From Brevundimonas sp. (GTDB lineage: Bacteria > Pseudomonadota > Alphaproteobacteria > Caulobacterales > Caulobacteraceae), in assembly GCA_031119155.1 (NCBI GenBank), contig JAVHYH010000061.1:1-14970 (forward strand): a DNA stretch of 14,970 nt, given 5' to 3'. Position 1 is the stretch's first letter. The number at the start of each line of letters is the position of its first letter. Of the stretch, positions 6,536-13,079 are shown one piece after another. The position numbers and the translations under genes were made by a program. The notes under the pieces are model-generated. The model searched no databases. It was not told where the DNA came from and was given only the letters and a program-made list of their open reading frames with translations.

Positions 6536-8710
6536 TCAGTTGGTCGGGAAGCCCCGGACCTTCAGCAGGGCGCTGACGTCCGGGTCGCGACCGCGGAAGG
6601 CGCGATAGGCGTCGGCGCGATCCGTGGTGTTGCCCGGCGCCAGGATGATGTCCTTGTAGCGACGGCCGATCTCCGGATTGAAGACGTCGCCCGACTCCTC
6701 GAAATAGGCCCAGGTGTCGGCGTCCATGACTTCCGACCACAGGTAGCTGTAGTAGCCGGCCGAGTAGGCGTCGGACGTGAACAGGTGATTGAACTGCGGC
6801 AGGCGGTGCCGCATCACGATCTCCTTCGGCATGCCGTAGCGGGCCAGGCTGTCGCGCTCGAAGGCGTCGATGTCGGTCGGCGGAGTCGCTTGCGTGTGTA
6901 GGTCCATGTCCACCAGCGCCGACGACAGATAGCTGACCGTCGCATAGCCCTGGTTGAAGGTGGAGGCGCGCTCGACCTTGTCCACCAGCGCCTGCGGCAT
7001 GGGCTCGCCGGTCTGGTAGTGCTTCATGAAGCCGTCGAGGATCGGGCGCGACAGCACCCAGTGCTCGTGCACCTGCGACGGATATTCCACGAAGTCGCGC
7101 GGGGTGCCGCCCAGCGCCGGATAGTTCACCGTCGAGTTCAGCGAGTGCAGGGCGTGGCCGAACTCGTGGAACAGGGTCTCGGCGTCATCCAGCGAGATCA
7201 GCAGGGGCTCGCCTTCGCCCGGCTTGGTGAAGTTGTTGTTGTTCGACGACAGGACGTTCTTGGGACCGTCGTAGGTCGAGTGCGAGCGGTAGCTGGTGGC
7301 CCAGGCGCCCGAACGCTTGCCGGCGCGGGCGAAGTCGTCCGAATAGAACAGGCCGACGTTGCGGCCGGTCGCCTTGTCGGTGACCTCGAACACCTCGACG
7401 TCGGGAGTGAAGCCCGGGACCGTGCCCCTGGGCAGGGCCTTGAACTCCAGGCCGTACAGACGCTCGGCCATGTAGAAGGCGCCGCGCTTGACCGCGCCCA
7501 GTTCGAAGTAGGGCTTCAGCTCGTTCTGATCGAGGTCGTACTTCTGCTTCTTCACCTTCTCGGCGTAGTACAGATAGTCCCACGGCTCGATGTCGTGGCC
7601 GGCGATGGCGCGCATGTCCGCCACTTCCTCGGCGACGCGGGCCTTGGCCGGAGCCCAGACGCGGTTCATCAGATCGCTGGCTGCGGCCGGGGTCTTGGCC
7701 ATGGTGTCCTGCATGCGCAGTTCAGCGTGGTTGCGATAGCCCAGCAGCTTGGCGCGCTGGTCGCGCAGGCGAACGATCTCGGCGATGGTCGCATTGGTGT
7801 CGTTGGCGTCGCCGTTGTCGCCCCGGTTCACGAACTTCCGCCACACGATCTCGCGCTGGGCGCGGTCGTCGCCGAAGGTCAGGAAGGGATCGACGCTCGA
7901 GCGGGTGTTGACGATGGCCCAGCCCTGAACATTGCGGCTGCGCGCGGCAGCGGCGGCGGCGGCCTTGTTCGAGGCAGGCAGACCGGCGACGCCGGCTTCG
8001 GTCGGGATGACCGTCCAGGTGTTTTCGTCGGCCACGACCTTCTGGCCAAAGCTGGTGAAGGCGTTGGACAGGGCGGTGTTGATGCGGCCCAGCTCGGCCT
8101 TCTTCGCAGCGTCCAGCGCGGCGCCGCCACGGATGTAGGCGTCGCGGCTGCGGGTGGCGATACGGGTCTGCTCGGCGGTCAGGCCGGCGGCCTGGGCGTT
8201 GTCGGCGACCGTCTTGATGCGATTGAACAGCTTCTCGTTGAAGGTGATTTCGTCGCCGGCGGCGGACAGCAACGGCGACACCTCGCGGTCCAGCGCCTGA
8301 TAGTCGGCCGAGCCAATGTTCGAGGTCATCACGCCGAACAGGGACATGGCCCGGCCCAGCGGCTCGCCGGCCATCTGCATGGCGACGGAGGTGTTGGCGA
8401 AAGTCGGGGCGTCGGGATTGTCGGCGATCGCAGTGATCTCGGCGCGACGCAGTTCGATGCCTTCCAGAATGGCTTCGCGCAGCTTGGGCGCGGTCACCTT
8501 GTCCCACGGGGGCACGCCCTCATACGGACCGGTCCAGACCTGCAGCAACTCGGCGCGCGGCGTCTGGGTCGGCAGCACGGCGCGGGCGATACGCGCATCT
8601 TCAGCATAGTTCGCGGCGGATCCGCCGGAACCGCCGACGGTGGCGCAGCCTGCGGTGGCGGTGAGGGCCATGAGGCTGCCTCCGGCGATGAGAAGTTGGC
8701 GTCTGTGCAT
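6536..8710 (-). CDS. dcp: M3 family zinc metallopeptidase, peptidyl-dipeptidase Dcp-like lipoprotein
   Basis: 724 residues; E. coli Dcp has about 680. M3 enzymes cut short peptides, Dcp releasing C-terminal dipeptides. Zinc site: HEFGH with His515, Glu516 and His519, and third ligand Glu542 in DFVEYPSQ. Downstream, AYSAGYYSYLWSEV matches the substrate-binding tyrosine region of thimet oligopeptidase and Dcp. The first 22 residues form a lipoprotein signal with lipobox TAGC (Cys22). The twin arginine in MHRRQLLIAGG also raises the possibility of Tat export. A lipid-anchored periplasmic location is therefore predicted, whereas E. coli Dcp is largely soluble. The start at 8710 has GGAG close upstream on the complement. 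Transcribed alone, divergent from murI, and ended by the shared terminator. The exact specificity (Dcp versus oligopeptidase A) is inferred from overall resemblance. Confidence 0.93.
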   Translation of the reverse strand: MHRRQLLIAGGSLMALTATAGCATVGGSGGSAANYAEDARIARAVLPTQTPRAELLQVWTGPYEGVPPWDKVTAPKLREAILEGIELRRAEITAIADNPDAPTFANTSVAMQMAGEPLGRAMSLFGVMTSNIGSADYQALDREVSPLLSAAGDEITFNEKLFNRIKTVADNAQAAGLTAEQTRIATRSRDAYIRGGAALDAAKKAELGRINTALSNAFTSFGQKVVADENTWTVIPTEAGVAGLPASNKAAAAAAARSRNVQGWAIVNTRSSVDPFLTFGDDRAQREIVWRKFVNRGDNGDANDTNATIAEIVRLRDQRAKLLGYRNHAELRMQDTMAKTPAAASDLMNRVWAPAKARVAEEVADMRAIAGHDIEPWDYLYYAEKVKKQKYDLDQNELKPYFELGAVKRGAFYMAERLYGLEFKALPRGTVPGFTPDVEVFEVTDKATGRNVGLFYSDDFARAGKRSGAWATSYRSHSTYDGPKNVLSSNNNNFTKPGEGEPLLISLDDAETLFHEFGHALHSLNSTVNYPALGGTPRDFVEYPSQVHEHWVLSRPILDGFMKHYQTGEPMPQALVDKVERASTFNQGYATVSYLSSALVDMDLHTQATPPTDIDAFERDSLARYGMPKEIVMRHRLPQFNHLFTSDAYSAGYYSYLWSEVMDADTWAYFEESGDVFNPEIGRRYKDIILAPGNTTDRADAYRAFRGRDPDVSALLKVRGFPTN

Positions 8711-8832
8711 GGGAACTCCGTAGCGTCGCTTCGTTTCCGCGGACCATGGGCCCGAGGCGGGCGGACTGTCACACGAACGCCGCGTAACCTCCAGCCATGG
8801 ACGGCAGGAAGCGGCGCGGCTAAATCGCGCCC
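8711..8832. other. Divergent spacer between dcp-like gene and murI
   Basis: 122 bp that must carry the two divergent promoters. I see no strong consensus element. A 9-codon ATG-to-TAA frame (8797-8823, MDGRKRRG) ends 9 bp before the murI start; it has no evident ribosome-binding site, and its status as a leader peptide is doubtful. Confidence 0.4.
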
Positions 8833-9684
8833 ATGGCCATTGGTGTTTTCGACTCCGGCGTGGGCGGTCTGACCGTTCACCGCGAACTGACCCGACGCTT
8901 CCCCGAGCGGGATTTCGTCTATCTGGCCGATCAGGCCAATGCGCCCTACGGCGGTCGGGGCGGCGAGGAGATCGTCGACCTGACCCGCGCGGGCTGCGAG
9001 CGCCTGTTCGAGGCCGGGGCCAATGTCATCGTCCTGGCCTGCAACACCGCCAGCGCCATCGCCCTGCGCCGCCTGCAGCAGACCTGGGTGCCGGAGGCGC
9101 GGGCGCGTCACGGCCGCCCGGTCAATGTGCTGGGCATCATCGTGCCGACCATCGAGGCGGCGACCGGCCTGCCCTGGACTTATGAAGCCGAGCGGCTGGG
9201 CGACAAGATCGAGGCGCTGGAGATCACCGGCGTCTTCTGCACCGCCGCCACGGCGATGAGCCGGGTCTATGAGATCGAGATCGACAAGCGGCGCGAGGAT
9301 CTGGCCGTCTTCTCCGAGCCCTGCCCCGGTCTGGCCGGCCTGATCGAACTGGGCGCTCCGGCCGAGGAGCTGGAGGTGGTGGTGCGCGATCACGTGGACG
9401 CCCTGCGCCGCCGCATCGGTCGTCACCCGGACAAGGCCATCCTGGGCTGCACCCACTACGAGATCGTGGCCGAGGTCTTCGCCGCCGCCCTGCCCGAGGG
9501 GACGTCGCTGATCCACCAGCCGACCGCCGTGGCCGATGCTCTGGACCGCTATTTCGAGCGGCATCCGGAGTATGCGCTGGGCGGATCGGGCCGTCGCGAC
9601 TTCCTGACCACCGGCAAGCCGGGTCCGCAGTCGGAACTGGTCAGCCAGTTCTGGGGCGCGCCCCTGACCTTCCAGTCCGCCTGA
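8833..9684 (+). CDS. murI: Glutamate racemase
   Basis: Cytoplasmic, cofactor-independent racemase making D-glutamate for the peptidoglycan stem peptide. 283 residues, normal for the family. The N-terminus GVFDSGVGGLTV holds the Asp7/Ser8 substrate pocket, followed by ADQANAPYGG. The two catalytic cysteines are Cys70 in LACNTAS and Cys206 in LGCTHY, with His208 after the second. The substrate-binding TxxT element is present in variant form as CTAAT. The start at 8833 places the family motif at residue 4, and no other start fits; the upstream RBS is weak. The gene is divergent from the dcp-like gene, and an exported SRPBCC protein follows 48 bp downstream with its own strong RBS, so the two may be cotranscribed. 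Confidence 0.96.
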   Translation: MAIGVFDSGVGGLTVHRELTRRFPERDFVYLADQANAPYGGRGGEEIVDLTRAGCERLFEAGANVIVLACNTASAIALRRLQQTWVPEARARHGRPVNVLGIIVPTIEAATGLPWTYEAERLGDKIEALEITGVFCTAATAMSRVYEIEIDKRREDLAVFSEPCPGLAGLIELGAPAEELEVVVRDHVDALRRRIGRHPDKAILGCTHYEIVAEVFAAALPEGTSLIHQPTAVADALDRYFERHPEYALGGSGRRDFLTTGKPGPQSELVSQFWGAPLTFQSA

Positions 9685-9732
9685 CTTGACGCCGCGCCCT
9701 GATCGGCGGCCGATGTCGGCGGAGGATCAGTC

Positions 9733-10269
9733 ATGTTGAAATCATTGGCCGCGGCGGTGGTCCTGATGCTGGCCACGCCCGCCGCGGCGGAGGTTGTCGA
9801 GCGGGGACCCGATCATTTCGTGCTGCGCTACGAAGCCGACCTGAGGACCAGCCGCGAAGGCGTTCAGACAGCGATAGGCGAGATCGGTCGCTGGTGGGAC
9901 GGAAGCCACACCTACAGTGGCGACGCCGGCAATCTCAGCCTGCAATTCGAACCCGGCGGCTGCCTGTGCGAGGCCATGCCCGACGGAACGCGCTTCGAGC
10001 ATGGACGGCTGGTGGAGATCGCTGAGACCGGTGTTGTTCTCGACGCGCCCCTGGGGCCGCTCAAGGGACGAGCGACAGTCGCTCAACTCGGTTTCGGCTG
10101 GGTCGGCACGGATCGCGAATGGTCGCTGATCATGACCTATGTGGTCCGCGGGCCCGGAGTGGGCGCATGGGCCGACGGGGTCGATTCCGTCATGGGCGGT
10201 CAGTTCAACCGCCTGACCCGATACATTGAAGCCGGAGAGACGCCGGCTCCGGCCGACGCCTCGTCCTGA
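9733..10269 (+). CDS. Exported SRPBCC-superfamily protein
   Basis: 178-residue precursor with a GGAGG ribosome-binding site at 9721-9725 and a clear signal peptide (MLKSLAAAVVLMLATPAAA|E, cleavage after residue 19). The mature chain resembles the START/SRPBCC helix-grip fold, which forms a hydrophobic ligand cavity: HFVLRYEADL opening strand, a helix then RWWDGSHTYSGDAGNLSL, a paired-cysteine segment GGCLCE (Cys77, Cys79), and a final amphipathic helix VMGGQFNRLTRYIE. Most SRPBCC proteins are cytoplasmic, so the exported form is a distinct subset. Ligand and role cannot be inferred. It lies 48 bp after murI, possibly in the same transcript, and its stop is only 6 bp from the convergent ahpD stop, leaving no room for a separate terminator. 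Confidence 0.8.
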   Translation: MLKSLAAAVVLMLATPAAAEVVERGPDHFVLRYEADLRTSREGVQTAIGEIGRWWDGSHTYSGDAGNLSLQFEPGGCLCEAMPDGTRFEHGRLVEIAETGVVLDAPLGPLKGRATVAQLGFGWVGTDREWSLIMTYVVRGPGVGAWADGVDSVMGGQFNRLTRYIEAGETPAPADASS

Positions 10270-10275
10270 CCCCGA

Positions 10276-10809
10276 TCAGTTCGCCAGCGCCGTTTCCGAG
10301 GCGATGATCCGGCTGGCGGCGTGGACCACGGCGCCGATGCGCAGGGCGGCCTGGACCTGGGTGTTGGGGATGCCGTGCTTGCGCAGCTCGCTCTCATGGG
10401 CGTCCATGCAGGCGCCGCAGCCGTTGATGGCCGACACGGCGGTCGACCACAGCTCGAAGTCCATCTTGTCGACGCCCGGATTGGCGATGACGTTCATGCG
10501 CAGCTTGGCCGGAAGCGTCGTGTACTCCTGGTTCTTCATCAGGTGCAGGGCGCGGTAGTAGATGTTGTTCATGCCCATGATGGCGGCGGCCGACTTGGCG
10601 GCGCTCATGGCTTCCGGCGACAGGATGGTCGCGGCCTGGGCTTCGATGGCCTTGACCACCGGGGCGACGCCGATGGCGTGCGCCGAGGCCAGGAAGCAGC
10701 CCCACTTCTGCTGGTCGTTCAGCACCGTCTCGCCGGCCAGCGACGACAGGTTCAGGGAGATATCCTTGGCATAGGCCGGGATCTGGTCGCGCAGGGCGTC
10801 AATCGACAT
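10276..10809 (-). CDS. ahpD: Alkyl hydroperoxide reductase D (carboxymuconolactone decarboxylase family)
   Basis: 177 residues, the same length as Mycobacterium tuberculosis AhpD. The protein is a small all-helical thiol reductase that passes electrons to AhpC, from lipoamide/dihydrolipoamide succinyltransferase in the mycobacterial system. The active-site signature is present: Glu119 in ELWSTAVSAINGC, Cys131 and Cys134 in CGAC, and His138 in DAHE. The residue between the cysteines that is His132 in M. tuberculosis is Ala133 here, so the proton relay may differ. The start at 10809 has GAGGA upstream on the complement. It lies downstream of ahpC on the same strand, 83 bp away, with a terminator-like hairpin between them. 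The pairing with ahpC supports a peroxidase role rather than carboxymuconolactone metabolism. Confidence 0.94.
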   Translation of the reverse strand: MSIDALRDQIPAYAKDISLNLSSLAGETVLNDQQKWGCFLASAHAIGVAPVVKAIEAQAATILSPEAMSAAKSAAAIMGMNNIYYRALHLMKNQEYTTLPAKLRMNVIANPGVDKMDFELWSTAVSAINGCGACMDAHESELRKHGIPNTQVQAALRIGAVVHAASRIIASETALAN

Positions 10810-10836
10810 GGGATGTCCTCGAAAATCTAATCCGGA

Positions 10837-10870
10837 AACAAAACAGGCGGCGACTTTCGCCGCCGCCTGT
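10837..10870 (-). terminator. Intrinsic terminator or attenuator between ahpC and ahpD
   Basis: On the minus strand a perfect 10-bp GC-rich stem (plus-strand arms 10843-10852 and 10861-10870, 8-nt loop) is followed by TTTTGTTT. It starts about 22 bp after the ahpC stop and lies upstream of the ahpD ribosome-binding site. It would end ahpC transcripts, fully or in part, so ahpD is read by readthrough or from its own promoter. Confidence 0.75.
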
Positions 10871-10892
10871 CAGGGAAGCACTGACCGTACTG

Positions 10893-11447
10893 TTACGCAG
10901 CCAGCGTGTCGCCGCCCACCGGGCGGTTGCAGGCGCACAGCTCGTCGGTCTGCAGGGCGTCGACGACACGCAGGGTGTCAGCCGGGGCGCGGCCCACGTT
11001 CAGGTTGGTGACGTAGACGTGCTGGACGACGTTGTGCGGGTCGACCACGAAGGTGGCGCGCAGGGCGACGCCCTCTTCCTCGTTCAGGATGCCCAGTTCG
11101 CGGGCGAACTTGCCGCCGTTGTCGGCGAACTGCCAGATCGGCAGGGCGTTCAGGTCGGCGTGGTCACGGCGCCAGGCCAGCTTGACGAACTCGTTGTCGG
11201 TCGAACCGCCGAGGACGACGGTGTCGCGGTCCTCGAAATCCTTACCGAGCTTGGCGAATTCGGCGATCTCGGTCGGGCAGACGAAGGTGAAGTCCTTCGG
11301 ATAGAAGAAGATGACCTTCCACTTGCCTTCGAAGCTCTCGTTGTTGATCGGCTCGAAGGCCGAGACGCCGCCTTCTTCGTGGCTGTTGAAGCCCGGCTTC
11401 ACGCCGATGATCTTGAATTCCGGCAGTTTTTGACCGACGCCCAGCAT
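10893..11447 (-). CDS. ahpC: Peroxiredoxin / alkyl hydroperoxide reductase C, AhpD-linked type
   Basis: 184-residue cytoplasmic 2-Cys peroxiredoxin that reduces H2O2, organic peroxides and probably peroxynitrite. The peroxidatic cysteine is Cys57 in FFYPKDFTFVCPTEIAEF. The C-terminal ELCACN gives Cys171 and Cys173, matching the three-cysteine arrangement of M. tuberculosis AhpC (Cys61, 174, 176), the type reduced by AhpD rather than by the flavoprotein AhpF. No ahpF is present in this window and ahpD follows on the same strand, which agrees. The start at 11447 has AGGAGA upstream on the complement. The upstream divergent spacer contains tetranucleotides with OxyR-like spacing. Confidence 0.95.
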   Translation of the reverse strand: MLGVGQKLPEFKIIGVKPGFNSHEEGGVSAFEPINNESFEGKWKVIFFYPKDFTFVCPTEIAEFAKLGKDFEDRDTVVLGGSTDNEFVKLAWRRDHADLNALPIWQFADNGGKFARELGILNEEEGVALRATFVVDPHNVVQHVYVTNLNVGRAPADTLRVVDALQTDELCACNRPVGGDTLAA

Positions 11448-11548
11448 CGCTGTTCTCCTGGATAGAGCTTGAAGTTTGGAAATCCGGAGCGCCGGAGGAG
11501 CGGCGCCGCAGACGCGAAATGGCCGTTGCGCTGCACAAAGTCAATCAT

Positions 11549-11573
11549 TTGACGCGCTCATTTCTCATAGATT
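11549..11573 (+). promoter_or_regulatory. Possible housekeeping promoter for the SIMPL-domain gene
   Basis: TTGACGC (11549-11555) matches the Caulobacter housekeeping -35 (TTGACGS). After a 10-bp spacer, CATAGATT (11566-11573) partly matches the -10 (GCTANAWC). The leader would be about 100 nt. It overlaps the possible OxyR site. Confidence 0.3.
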
Positions 11574-11592
11574 TTTCTTATTCAAGTCATAG
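11567..11592. promoter_or_regulatory. Possible OxyR-type binding site (three of four half elements)
   Basis: ATAG-N7-TTAT-N7-ATAG occurs at 11567-11570, 11578-11581 and 11589-11592. The known OxyR consensus is ATAG-N7-CTAT-N7-ATAG-N7-CTAT. Two elements match fully, one has 3 of 4 bases, and the fourth (11600-11603) does not match. Its position between ahpC and the divergent gene fits peroxide control of ahpC, 120 bp upstream of the start. No oxyR gene is in view. Confidence 0.3.
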
Positions 11593-11679
11593 GCCTGACG
11601 AGACCTGACAGCGCGCGCCCGCTCGCTTTACCCCGCCCCCGCCATCGCACAGGCTGGCGAGGTCAAAGGGAGTTCCGGA

Positions 11680-12606
11680 ATGCATCGACTGACCGCCGCC
11701 CTCGTCGCCATCGCGACCCTTTCGCCCCTCGCCGCGCCGACCGTCGCACACGCCCAGGTCCCGCCGGCCTCGATCGGCGACCGCTATGTGCCCGCGCCCT
11801 GGTGGATGCGGGATCCGGTCATCGCGTCCATCGGACAGGTCCGCACGGAGGTGCCGGCCAACCGCGCCGCCTTCAACGCCAGCTTCCAGACCATCGACCG
11901 CAGCGCCGCCGAGGCCGCGCGCAAGGCCGCCGACCAGATCCGCGCGCTCAGCCAGACGCTGGGCGCCTATGGGCCGGAGGTGGTGCGCGTCGAGACCACC
12001 ATCACGACCCGCCCGATCTACGACCAGTATCGCGACGAGAACGGGGTGATGCGCGACAACACCCGCGCCGACCGGATCGTCCGCTATCAGGCGGACGCCA
12101 CCGTGTCGCTGATGATCCGCGACATCTCGGTGCTGGAGCGGGTCTATGCGACCGTCACGGCCAGCAGCCCGACCTCGGTCAGTTCCGTGCGCTACAATCT
12201 GGATCCCGACAACGCCTTGAAGACCTGGTTGCAGGGCGAGGCGATCAAGGACGCCGCGCGCCGGGCCCGCGAGGCCGCCTCGAATGCCGGGACCAGTCTG
12301 GGCCGGGTGCAGGTGATCGATCCCAGCGGACGGGCCTGCGAGACGGACGTGTTGGCCGGCTGGCCCTCCTATGGCGGCGGCGAGATCGCCACGACCGTGG
12401 ATAGCGGCGATGTCGTGATGAGCGGGACCCGGATGCGCGCCGGAGCGCCGCCGCCCCCGCCGCCTCCGCCCCCGCCGCCTCCTCCCCCGCCGCGACCGGG
12501 GGTCGTCGGTCCGACCGAAGTCGAGATCGAGGCCGCCCGACTGGCGCTCCAGCCGCCGCTGCGTGAGCTGACCGACAGCGCCTGTGTGGTCTACGCCCTG
12601 AACTGA
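11680..12606 (+). CDS. Secreted SIMPL-domain (DUF541) protein with a 15-proline run
   Basis: 308-residue precursor. The start at 11680 follows AAAGGGAG and opens a signal peptide ending AHA|Q near residue 25. The body resembles SIMPL/DUF541 proteins, periplasmic or outer-membrane proteins of poorly defined role: a helical stretch with NRAAFNASFQ and AARKAADQIRALSQTL, a TTITTRPIYDQY strand, ADATVSLMIRDISVLERV, and an EAIKDAARRAREAA helix typical of the family. Residues 257-271 are 15 consecutive prolines (12448-12492), followed by Arg-Pro, then a short C-terminal segment VEIEAARLALQPPL ending with a cysteine near the terminus. The proline run is probably an extended linker and its translation should depend on elongation factor P. 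Divergent from ahpC; the HIT gene follows 44 bp downstream. Confidence 0.82.
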   Translation: MHRLTAALVAIATLSPLAAPTVAHAQVPPASIGDRYVPAPWWMRDPVIASIGQVRTEVPANRAAFNASFQTIDRSAAEAARKAADQIRALSQTLGAYGPEVVRVETTITTRPIYDQYRDENGVMRDNTRADRIVRYQADATVSLMIRDISVLERVYATVTASSPTSVSSVRYNLDPDNALKTWLQGEAIKDAARRAREAASNAGTSLGRVQVIDPSGRACETDVLAGWPSYGGGEIATTVDSGDVVMSGTRMRAGAPPPPPPPPPPPPPPPRPGVVGPTEVEIEAARLALQPPLRELTDSACVVYALN

Positions 12607-12650
12607 CGACACGGCTTGACGCTTCGGCCCGTCCGCGCGACCGAGGCGTC

Positions 12651-13073
12651 ATGTCCGCTGATTTCAAAGCCGATCCCGCCTTCGACGCCGGGTCCGTCAT
12701 CGCCCTCGACTGGCCGCTCTGTCAGGTGCGCCTGCAGGACGACAGCCGCTTCCCGTGGCTGATCCTCATCCCCCGCCGGGTGGGCCTGCATGAGCTGGAA
12801 GACTTGACGCCCGTCGATCGCGCAACCCTGATGGACGAGATCCTGAAGGCCGGAGACGCGGTGCGGATGCTGGGAGAGGCCGCCGGGCGACCGGTCCAGA
12901 AACTCAACGTCGGCGCCATCGGCAATGTGACGGCCCAGCTTCATGTCCATGTGGTCGGCCGCCGCCACGACGATGCACTGTGGCCCGACCCGGTCTGGGG
13001 ACGCGGCCCGGCCACGCCCTATGGCGCGCCCGCGCTGCAGGCGGCGGTGTCCCGTCTCAGGCTGGATCAGTAA
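12651..13073 (+). CDS. HIT-domain protein (histidine triad nucleotide hydrolase family)
   Basis: 140 residues, typical size. The HIT superfamily hydrolyses or transfers nucleotides (Ap4A, AMP-amidates) and acts in the cytoplasm. Residues 18-60 show the usual opening (WPLCQVRLQDDSRFPWLILIP, LHELEDL), followed by the helix MDEILKAGDAV and KLNVGAIGNVTAQLHVHVVGRR. The signature His-x-His-x-His-x-x appears as QLHVHVV (residues 96-102): the second and third histidines (His98, His100) are present, while the first position is Gln96. The start at 12651 has GAGG close upstream. It lies 44 bp after the SIMPL gene and may share its transcript. Its stop is 6 bp from the next convergent gene. Substrate unknown. 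Confidence 0.88.
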   Translation: MSADFKADPAFDAGSVIALDWPLCQVRLQDDSRFPWLILIPRRVGLHELEDLTPVDRATLMDEILKAGDAVRMLGEAAGRPVQKLNVGAIGNVTAQLHVHVVGRRHDDALWPDPVWGRGPATPYGAPALQAAVSRLRLDQ

Positions 13074-13079
13074 GGCCGA

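Noticed and set aside
8797..8823. Nine-codon leader peptide before murI
   Set aside because: No ribosome-binding site, no attenuator-like structure after it, and no run of regulatory codons; chance occurrence is likely.
7019..8872. 617-codon open frame on the plus strand antisense to the M3 peptidase gene
   Set aside because: It is the complement of a well-supported zinc peptidase gene. Its translation is low-complexity Gly/Val/His/Gln/Arg with no recognisable motif, as expected when GC-rich codon bias removes stops from the antisense frame.
10230..10248. Hairpin AGCCGG/CCGGCT at the end of the SRPBCC gene as a convergent terminator
   Set aside because: The inverted repeat is real, but there is no U-run on either strand and it lies inside the coding sequence.
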